Assembly: GCF_030551875.1 (NCBI RefSeq)
Contig: NZ_JAUOZU010000005.1
Span: forward strand, 1 to 64,000
Source: Fluviirhizobium alvei
Lineage (GTDB): Bacteria > Pseudomonadota > Alphaproteobacteria > Rhizobiales > Rhizobiaceae
Direction of reading: 5' to 3'
DNA length: 64,000 bases
Shown: positions 53,829 through 59,885 of the stretch, piece by piece
Layout: each line of letters opens with the position of its first letter
How positions within the stretch are numbered: position 1 is the first letter of the stretch
Made by a program: the position numbers and the translations under genes
The notes under the pieces: model-generated
The model's database searches: none
Seen by the model: the letters and a program-made list of their open reading frames with translations, nothing else
What the model was told of the DNA's origin: nothing

Positions 53829-54131
53829 ATGGCGGATCGCATTATCGTCTACTGGCGGGATATTCCGGCACAGGTCATCATCAAGCAGGGTCGCAAGACG
53901 GCCAAGCGCGAACTGTCGCTTCGTTTCACCGAAGCGATCGACATGTGCGCCATGCGGACCGGCGCCGCGGAAACGGACGATTATCTGGCGGAATGGCGCA
54001 AGGCCGATCCGGTACCCGTCTCCGATGATCTCGAAGGTGAAGCGGACAAGGCGGCAACCGAGATCGAGGCAGCCTATGACCGCGAACGTCTGGTGGCTCT
54101 GGTCAAGAACGGCGGTAAGGAAAATGGTTGA
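53829..54131 (+). CDS. small 'virulence factor'-family protein of the methyl-transfer operon
   Basis: A 100-residue soluble protein: IIVYWRDIPAQVIIKQGR, then AIDMCAMRTGAAETDDYLAEWRK. It resembles the conserved alphaproteobacterial family labelled 'virulence factor', a name without biochemical basis. AAGGGAGG precedes the ATG. Its end overlaps the metV-like start by 8 bases, so it belongs to the same operon as metV-metF and is probably a subunit or chaperone of that system. Confidence 0.75.
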   Translation: MADRIIVYWRDIPAQVIIKQGRKTAKRELSLRFTEAIDMCAMRTGAAETDDYLAEWRKADPVPVSDDLEGEADKAATEIEAAYDRERLVALVKNGGKENG

Positions 54132-54684
54132 ATTGAAGGCAAACAAGAAGCCGGCGACGGCCTATGTGCCGGCAGGCGTATCCGCCGTCGGTCGCCAGAA
54201 GAAGAGCTACACGATCCGGCTCTGGTCCATCCGCCATTCGCGCGGGCTGGAGTGGTTCTACGACCGTTTCTCGCGCTTCTTCCTGCTTCTGCATCCGCTC
54301 TGGAACAAGCTCGGTTACGCCCGCGTCGAAGGACCGGTCAAAGCGGTTGAAAAGCGCGTCAAGGGCCTGATGTTCGACTGTCGCATGTGCGGCCAGTGCG
54401 TGCTGTCCTCGACCGGCATGAGCTGCCCGATGAATTGCCCGAAGCAACTGCGCAACGGCCCCTGCGGTGGCGTGCGTGCGAACGGCAATTGCGAGGTCGA
54501 GCCGGATATGCCCTGCGTCTGGGTGAAAGCCTGGGAAGGGTCGCGCCGGATGGAGCATGGCGACAAGATCATGACCGTCCAGAAGCCCGTCGATCAGTCG
54601 CTGCGTGAGACCTCGGCCTGGCTGCGTGTTACCGCGCAGGCCGCCGCCGAGCAGGAAAAAGCCAAGCAAACAGGTGCCGCATGA
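54124..54684 (+). CDS. MetV-like iron-sulfur partner of methylenetetrahydrofolate reductase
   Basis: A 186-residue protein with the MTHFR C-terminal type domain. Eight cysteines lie in a tight region: C86-x2-C89-x2-C92, C101-x3-C105, C114, C123 and C131, within motifs CRMCGQCVL, CPMNCPKQL and NGPCGG. This matches MetV, the iron-sulfur partner of MetF in acetogens. GGTAAGGAAA precedes the ATG. Its stop overlaps the metF start (ATGA). The pairing implies a MetVF complex, here probably oxidising methyl-THF. Confidence 0.85.
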   Translation: MVELKANKKPATAYVPAGVSAVGRQKKSYTIRLWSIRHSRGLEWFYDRFSRFFLLLHPLWNKLGYARVEGPVKAVEKRVKGLMFDCRMCGQCVLSSTGMSCPMNCPKQLRNGPCGGVRANGNCEVEPDMPCVWVKAWEGSRRMEHGDKIMTVQKPVDQSLRETSAWLRVTAQAAAEQEKAKQTGAA

Positions 54685-55727
54685 GCCTCCAAGACATCAA
54701 CCCGATCGATCCGGGCCTGCCGCTCGAAGAACTGCCGGGCCATTCCTCCCGCGGTCGTCTCGAACGCGTGCTGCGCCGGGGCGAATTTGCGGTGACCGCC
54801 GAACTCAACCCGCCCGACAGCGCCGATCCCAATGACGTTTACGAACGCGCGGCGATTTTCGAAGGCTGGGTCGACGGGATCAATGCCGTCGACGCTTCTG
54901 GTGCCAACTGCCACATGTCGTCGGTCGGCATCTGCGCGCTTCTGACCCGCATGGGCTATGCGCCAATCATGCAGATTGCCTGCCGCGACAAAAACCGCAT
55001 CGCCATCCAGGGCGATGTGCTCGGTGCGGCCGCAATGGGCGTGCAGAACATCATGTGCCTGACTGGCGATGGCGTCCAGGCGGGCGACCAGCCCGGCGCC
55101 AAGCCGGTGTTCGATCTCGACTGCATGAGCCTGCTCGAAACCGTACGCACCATGCGCGACAATTCGAAATTCCTGTCGGGCCGCAAGATCACCACGCCGC
55201 CGAAGGTGTTCCTCGGCGCCGCAATCAATCCCTTCGCCCCGCCCTACGATTTCCGTCCCTATCGTCTGGCCAAGAAGATCGAAGCCGGCGCCCAATTCGT
55301 CCAGAGCCAGTATTGCTTCGATGTGCCGATGTTCAAGGAATATATGAAGAAGGTCCGCGATCTCGGCCTGCACGAAAAGTGCTTCATTCTCGCCGGTGTC
55401 GGCCCGATGGCATCGGCAAAGACGGCGCGCTGGATTCGCTCGAACGTTCCAGGCATCCACATCCCCGATCACGTGATTGCCCGCCTCGAAGGCGCCCAGG
55501 ACCAGAAGAAGGAAGGCAAGCAGCTCTGTATCGATATCATCAATGAGGTGAAGGAGATCGAAGGCGTCTCGGGCATCCATGTGATGGCCTATCGCCAGGA
55601 AGAGTATGTTTCGGAAATCGTTCACGAATCGGGCGTCCTTAAGGGCCGCACGCCCTGGAAGCGCCAGGCCATGCCCGACAAGCGCGATCTGATCGAGGAA
55701 CTGCAGGAAAACGCCGCCAAGCATTAA
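54681..55727 (+). CDS. metF: 5,10-methylenetetrahydrofolate reductase (MetF-like)
   Basis: A 348-residue flavoprotein TIM barrel: EFAVTAELNPPDSADPNDV with the catalytic Glu, the LTGDGVQAGDQPGAKPVFD flavin/folate loop, and AGAQFVQSQYCFDVPMFKEYM. It interconverts methylene- and methyl-THF. It lacks the NADH-enzyme N-terminus of E. coli MetF and is encoded in an operon with MetV, so the electron acceptor may differ. It is separated by 67 bases and a palindromic operator from the MtrH-like gene. Confidence 0.9.
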   Translation: MSLQDINPIDPGLPLEELPGHSSRGRLERVLRRGEFAVTAELNPPDSADPNDVYERAAIFEGWVDGINAVDASGANCHMSSVGICALLTRMGYAPIMQIACRDKNRIAIQGDVLGAAAMGVQNIMCLTGDGVQAGDQPGAKPVFDLDCMSLLETVRTMRDNSKFLSGRKITTPPKVFLGAAINPFAPPYDFRPYRLAKKIEAGAQFVQSQYCFDVPMFKEYMKKVRDLGLHEKCFILAGVGPMASAKTARWIRSNVPGIHIPDHVIARLEGAQDQKKEGKQLCIDIINEVKEIEGVSGIHVMAYRQEEYVSEIVHESGVLKGRTPWKRQAMPDKRDLIEELQENAAKH

Positions 55728-55748
55728 GCTTGCCACACATGACATAAC

Positions 55749-55770
55749 GATATAAAGAAGTCTTTATATC
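55749..55770. promoter_or_regulatory. 22-bp palindromic operator upstream of the MtrH-like gene
   Basis: Perfect 10-base arms GATATAAAGA and TCTTTATATC are separated by AG. The element ends 24 bases before the ATG at 55795, where it would overlap a promoter. A related copy lies at 34757-34778 before bmt. No further copy was found upstream of the other methyl-transfer genes in this window. Confidence 0.75.
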
Positions 55771-55794
55771 ATTGAAGCTCTCAAGGAACGCTCC

Positions 55795-56760
55795 ATGACC
55801 CGCACTATCGTCGCTTCGGCCACCAAGGAAATCATCATCGGCTTCGACCAGCCCTTCTGCGTCATCGGTGAACGCATCAACCCGACCGGCCGCAAGAAGC
55901 TGGCTGCCGAAATGCAGGAAGGCAACTTCGACACCGTCATCAAGGACGCGCTCGAACAGGTCGCCGCCGGTGCCACGATGCTCGACGTCAATGCCGGCGT
56001 CACCTCGGTCAACCCGAACGAAACCGAGCCGGCACTCCTGGTCAAGACCATGGAAATCGTCCAGGGCCTCGTCGATGTGCCGCTGTCGATCGACAGCTCC
56101 GTGACGGCCGCCATCGAAGCTGCGCTCAAGGTTGCCAAGGGCCGCCCGCTCGTCAATTCCGTGACCGGCGAAGAAGAAAAGCTCGAAGCCATCCTGCCGC
56201 TCTGCGCCAAGTATAACGTCCCGGTCGTGGCGATCTCGAACGACGAAACCGGCATTTCGCAGGATCCGGACGTGCGTTTCGCCGTCGCCAAGAAGATCGT
56301 CGAACGCGCCGCCGATTACGGCATCAAGCCCTATGACATCGTGGTCGACCCGCTTGTCATGCCGATCGGCGCCGTCGGCTCGGCCGGCCTGCAGGTCTTC
56401 GCTCTCGTCCGCCGCCTGCGCGAAGAGCTCAAGGTCAACACGACCTGCGGCCTCTCCAACATCTCCTTCGGCCTGCCGCATCGCCATGGCATCAATGCCG
56501 GCTTCATCCCGATGGTCATCGGTGCCGGCATGACGTCTGCCATCATGAACCCCTGCCGTCCGGCCGAAATGGAAGCCGTGCGCGCCGCCAACGTTCTCAA
56601 CGGCACCGACGAGAATTGCTACAACTGGATCAAGACCTATCGCGACTACAAGCCGGCCGAAGGCGGCGCCCCTGCCCCGGCTCCCGCTGCAGCCGCAACC
56701 GGTGGCGGTCGTCGTGGCGGCCGTGCCGCCCGCGTCGGCGGCGCAGCGCCGACGGAATAA
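55795..56760 (+). CDS. methyltetrahydrofolate:corrinoid methyltransferase (MtrH/MtgA/AcsE-like)
   Basis: A 321-residue pterin-binding barrel: VIGERINPTGRKKLA, ATMLDVNAGV, VPLSIDSSV and GLSNISFGLPHR are the family blocks, with the Asp and Asn that hold the pterin. It should pass a methyl between the corrinoid protein and tetrahydrofolate. The last 35 residues are an Ala/Gly/Arg-rich tail, similar in style to the tails of Bmt, the MttB-like protein's N-terminus and the RACo-like protein, which may be interaction tags. AAGGAACG precedes the ATG. Confidence 0.92.
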   Translation: MTRTIVASATKEIIIGFDQPFCVIGERINPTGRKKLAAEMQEGNFDTVIKDALEQVAAGATMLDVNAGVTSVNPNETEPALLVKTMEIVQGLVDVPLSIDSSVTAAIEAALKVAKGRPLVNSVTGEEEKLEAILPLCAKYNVPVVAISNDETGISQDPDVRFAVAKKIVERAADYGIKPYDIVVDPLVMPIGAVGSAGLQVFALVRRLREELKVNTTCGLSNISFGLPHRHGINAGFIPMVIGAGMTSAIMNPCRPAEMEAVRAANVLNGTDENCYNWIKTYRDYKPAEGGAPAPAPAAAATGGGRRGGRAARVGGAAPTE

Positions 56761-56783
56761 GGCTGAATCGCCTCAGAATTCCG

Positions 56784-56817
56784 GATCACCCGTCGGAATA
56801 CCGCCGGGTGATCTTTT
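56784..56817 (+). terminator. terminator of the MtrH-like gene
   Basis: GATCACCCG and CGGGTGATC pair around a 12-base loop and are followed by TTTT, 24 bases after the stop. Its right arm is inside the 28-bp direct repeat 56801-56828. Confidence 0.85.
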
Positions 56818-56828
56818 CATGTCGGGAA
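56801..56828. repeat. 28-bp direct repeat, left copy
   Basis: Matches 57554-57581 at 27 of 28 positions (one G/C difference). It contains the right arm and T-tract of the terminator. Together the two copies bracket about 725 bp with minus-strand genes unlike the surrounding operon. Confidence 0.9.
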
Positions 56829-56864
56829 GAGGCGATGGTGCATGACACCGAGCAGAATGGCATG

Positions 56865-57350
56865 TCAGTTCGGAATGCCATCGGGAAAGAGCTTCCTCAC
56901 CATATCTGCGTCATAGGTCTTGGAAGCGCAAGTTTGGTCGAAGGCGTTACGATCGGCAAAATACCCTAGCCGCTTCTTTAAGAACAACTCGATTTCATCG
57001 CTCAGAAGCGGTTGCAACTGGGTTAGACCTTCTTCGACAGCGTCCATTTGTTTGTCGATTTCATCGACAGGCTTGTGAACCCGCATCTTTTGCGCCGATC
57101 GCTCCAGCTCAGATATCACAAGCTTGCTTTCATCCAGCTGCAACTCCAAACGGGTGCTTTCGAGAGAAGCATAGGCAGCGAGGCATGCGCGCAGTTCCTT
57201 TTCCGACAGTGGCTCATCGGAATCCACGCGCTTGGAAAATTGGCGCGGAACACCGAAAGGCAGCAGGTCACGCTCGATCGAGAACATTTCGCCCGATCCA
57301 TCGGCACCGGCAGCCGCCATGAATACCAGAAAAAGACCTTTGAAGCTCAT
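56865..57350 (-). CDS. hypothetical exported protein in the repeat-flanked insert
   Basis: A 161-residue protein with a hydrophobic N-terminus (GLFLVFMAAAGA) that could be a signal peptide. The rest is charged and largely helical, with heptad-like stretches (LESTRLELQLDESKLVISEL; MDAVEEGLTQLQPLLSDEIE) and two cysteines. It lies on the opposite strand between two methyl-transfer genes and inside a segment bordered by 28-bp direct repeats. I do not recognise a family. Confidence 0.55.
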   Translation of the reverse strand: MSFKGLFLVFMAAAGADGSGEMFSIERDLLPFGVPRQFSKRVDSDEPLSEKELRACLAAYASLESTRLELQLDESKLVISELERSAQKMRVHKPVDEIDKQMDAVEEGLTQLQPLLSDEIELFLKKRLGYFADRNAFDQTCASKTYDADMVRKLFPDGIPN

Positions 57351-57363
57351 CGTCTCTATTACC

Positions 57364-57573
57364 CTATTGCAACCAAGGCATGAACATGACCGACCCGACT
57401 ACACCTACCCCAAGCGCCAAGCAAGATCCCGTCGCCCTTTCCATGTCCAAGGGCAGGCGCAACGGCTTTCGGTCGTTTCCTCGGTAGTCGAGCCTGCCGG
57501 TTTGCTCTGCACCTTTGTCGAAAGCGTCTTTCGAAACGTCTGCGACCAAATTTCCGCCGCGTGATCTTTTCAT
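57364..57573 (-). CDS. possible small membrane protein in the repeat-flanked insert
   Basis: A 69-residue frame with a polar N-terminal part and a C-terminal hydrophobic segment (SCLALGVGVVGSVMFMPWL). No good ribosome binding site is visible, and its start lies inside the right 28-bp repeat. It is upstream of the 161-residue gene in the same direction, 13 bases apart. It may be real but could be chance. Confidence 0.35.
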   Translation of the reverse strand: MKRSRGGNLVADVSKDAFDKGAEQTGRLDYRGNDRKPLRLPLDMERATGSCLALGVGVVGSVMFMPWLQ

Positions 57574-57581
57574 GTCGGGAA
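57554..57581. repeat. 28-bp direct repeat, right copy
   Basis: Right copy of the repeat at 56801-56828. Here the left arm of the terminator is missing, so this copy is not a functional hairpin, consistent with its being the duplicated one. Confidence 0.9.
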
Positions 57582-57669
57582 TAGACAACTATCAAAGCGA
57601 CGTCGCGGGCATCCTGTTCGCATCGAAATCCCTCAATCCCCGTCCCTTGAAGACGCTGGAAAGACGATC

Positions 57670-59709
57670 ATGACCGAAGCATCGCAGAAAGACCCTCTCG
57701 TTCTCTTCATGCCCTCGGGCAAGCGCGGCCGTTTTCCGGTCGGAACCACGGTGATCGAGGCCGCCCGCCAGCTCGGCGTCTATGTCGAAAGCGTCTGTGG
57801 CGGTCGCGCCACCTGTGGTCGCTGCCAGATCGAGGTGCAGGAAGGCAACTTCGCCAAGCACGGAATCACGTCGTCCAACGATCACATTTCGCCGATCGGC
57901 GCCAAGGAAGAGCGCTACGACCGCGTGCGCGGCCTGCCGGAAGGGCGTCGTCTCTCCTGCTCTGCAACGATCGAGGGCGATCTGGTGATCGACGTGCCGC
58001 AGGATACGGTCGTCAATGCCCAGGTGGTGCGCAAGGCCGCGACCGACCGGGTGATCGAGCGCAACGCTGCTGTCCAGCTGTGCTATGTCGAGGTCGACCA
58101 GCCCGACATGCACAAGCCGCTCGGCGATCTCGACCGGCTGAAAGTCATGCTCGAAAAGGACTGGGGCTGGAAGGATCTGCTGATCGCACCGCATCTGATC
58201 CCGCAGGTGCAATCGATTCTCCGCAAGGGCGAATGGGGTGTTACCGCCGCCATCCACCGCGACATGGATTCCTCGCGTCCCTTCATCGTCGGCCTCTGGC
58301 CGGGCCTCAAGAACGAGGCCTACGGCATTGCTTGCGATATCGGCTCGACCACCATTGCCATGCATCTGGTCTCGCTGTTGTCGGGCCGGATCGTCGGTTC
58401 GTCCGGCACCTCCAATCCGCAGATCCGCTTCGGCGAAGACCTGATGAGCCGCGTCTCCTACGTGATGATGAATCCCGATGGTCGCGAAGCGATGACGAAA
58501 GCCGTCCGCGAAGCGGTCAACGGGCTGATCGGCAAGGTATGCGAGGAAGGCGGCGTCGATCGCCACGACATTCTCGATTCGGTCTTTGTCGCCAATCCCA
58601 TCATGCATCACCTGTTCCTCGGCATCGATCCGACCGAACTCGGCCAGGCGCCGTTCGCGCTCGCCGTTTCCGGCGCCCTGCAATATTGGGCCCATGAGCT
58701 CGATATCGATGTCAACCGCGGCGCCCGTTGCTATATGCTGCCCTGCATCGCCGGCCATGTCGGTGCCGATGCTGCCGGCGCGACGCTTTCGGAAGGCCCC
58801 TACCGCCAGGACAAGATGATGCTGCTCGTCGATGTCGGCACCAATGCCGAAATCGTGCTCGGCAATTCCGCCCGTGTCGTCGCGGCCTCGTCGCCGACCG
58901 GCCCCGCCTTTGAAGGCGCTGAAATTTCCTGTGGCCAGCGCGCCGCCCCCGGAGCGATCGAGCGCGTCCGCATCGATCCGGTGACGCTGGAACCGAAGTA
59001 CCATGTCATCGGCATCGAGAAGTGGTCTGATGAGGAAGGTTTCGAGGAGGATGCCGCCAAGGTTGGCGTAACCGGCATCTGCGGCTCGGCGATCATCGAG
59101 GTGGTGGCGGAAATGTACCTCTCCGGCATCATCTCCGAAGATGGTGTCGTCGATGGTGCCATGGCGGAAAAGAGCCACCGCATCATTCAGAACGGCCGCA
59201 CCTTCTCCTATCTGCTGCGCGACGGCGAACAGAAGATCACCGTGACGCAGAACGATATCCGCGCCATCCAGCTTGCCAAGGCCGCCCTTTATGCCGGCAT
59301 CAAGTTGCTCATGGAAAAGCAGGGTGTCGACAGGGTCGACACGATCCGCTTCGCTGGCGCCTTCGGCTCCTTCATCGATCCGAAATATGCCATGGTGCTG
59401 GGCCTGATCCCCGATTGCGAACTCGCTGAGGTCAAGGCGGTTGGCAATGCGGCCGGCACCGGCGCGCTGATGGCCCTGCTCAATCGCGACCACCGCCGCG
59501 AGATCGAGGCAACCGTCAAGAATATCGAGAAGATCGAGACCGCGCTCGAGCCGCATTTCCAGCAGCTGTTCATCGATGCGATGGCGTTGCCGAACAAGGT
59601 CGATCCCTTCCCGGAACTCGCCAAGGTCGTGACCCTGCCCGAGCGCAAGGTAATTGTCGCAGGTGGTGACGAGGGTGGTGGCCGCCGGCGTCGGCGCGAT
59701 CGCGGCTGA
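57670..59709 (+). CDS. RACo-like reductive activator of corrinoid proteins (ASKHA ATPase)
   Basis: A 679-residue protein. The N-terminal 2Fe-2S ferredoxin domain has C43-x5-C49-x2-C52 and C97. The linker is followed by an ASKHA-type ATPase region (CDIGSTTIAMHLV, VDVGTNAEIVLG, TGICGSAIIE and the C-terminal RFAGAFGSFIDP). It should use ATP to reduce inactive Co(II) corrinoid back to Co(I). The C-terminus is Arg/Gly-rich. It completes the methyl-transfer set: corrinoid protein, two methyltransferases and activator. It is downstream of the repeat-flanked insert. Confidence 0.93.
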   Translation: MTEASQKDPLVLFMPSGKRGRFPVGTTVIEAARQLGVYVESVCGGRATCGRCQIEVQEGNFAKHGITSSNDHISPIGAKEERYDRVRGLPEGRRLSCSATIEGDLVIDVPQDTVVNAQVVRKAATDRVIERNAAVQLCYVEVDQPDMHKPLGDLDRLKVMLEKDWGWKDLLIAPHLIPQVQSILRKGEWGVTAAIHRDMDSSRPFIVGLWPGLKNEAYGIACDIGSTTIAMHLVSLLSGRIVGSSGTSNPQIRFGEDLMSRVSYVMMNPDGREAMTKAVREAVNGLIGKVCEEGGVDRHDILDSVFVANPIMHHLFLGIDPTELGQAPFALAVSGALQYWAHELDIDVNRGARCYMLPCIAGHVGADAAGATLSEGPYRQDKMMLLVDVGTNAEIVLGNSARVVAASSPTGPAFEGAEISCGQRAAPGAIERVRIDPVTLEPKYHVIGIEKWSDEEGFEEDAAKVGVTGICGSAIIEVVAEMYLSGIISEDGVVDGAMAEKSHRIIQNGRTFSYLLRDGEQKITVTQNDIRAIQLAKAALYAGIKLLMEKQGVDRVDTIRFAGAFGSFIDPKYAMVLGLIPDCELAEVKAVGNAAGTGALMALLNRDHRREIEATVKNIEKIETALEPHFQQLFIDAMALPNKVDPFPELAKVVTLPERKVIVAGGDEGGGRRRRRDRG

Positions 59710-59827
59710 ACGGTTGGTTGGAAGACGAGGACGGCCAGCGTGGTCTCGCGGCAGCCGCCTGACGTCAATCAGCAGCCCGACCCCGTTCTAACGTTAACGG
59801 CGGTCGCGTCCTCGCGAGCCTCATGAC

Positions 59828-59854
59828 AGAGGCTGGACATTTCGTCCAGCCTCT
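59828..59854. terminator. hairpin between the activator gene and the RTX gene
   Basis: AGAGGCTGGAC and GTCCAGCCTCT form an 11-bp perfect stem with a 5-base loop between the convergent stops. No long T-run is present on either side, but the position suits a two-way terminator. Confidence 0.65.
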
Positions 59855-59885
59855 ATTGTGACATGACTGCTCGAAGCCTACCGGG

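Noticed and set aside
57592-59556. Long open frame (654 codons) antisense to the RACo-like gene
   Set aside because: It mirrors the codon bias of the sense gene, has no ribosome binding site and shows no domain. Similar long antisense frames at 46807-48558, 23378-25399, 27195-28898 and 5185-6615 are rejected for the same reason.
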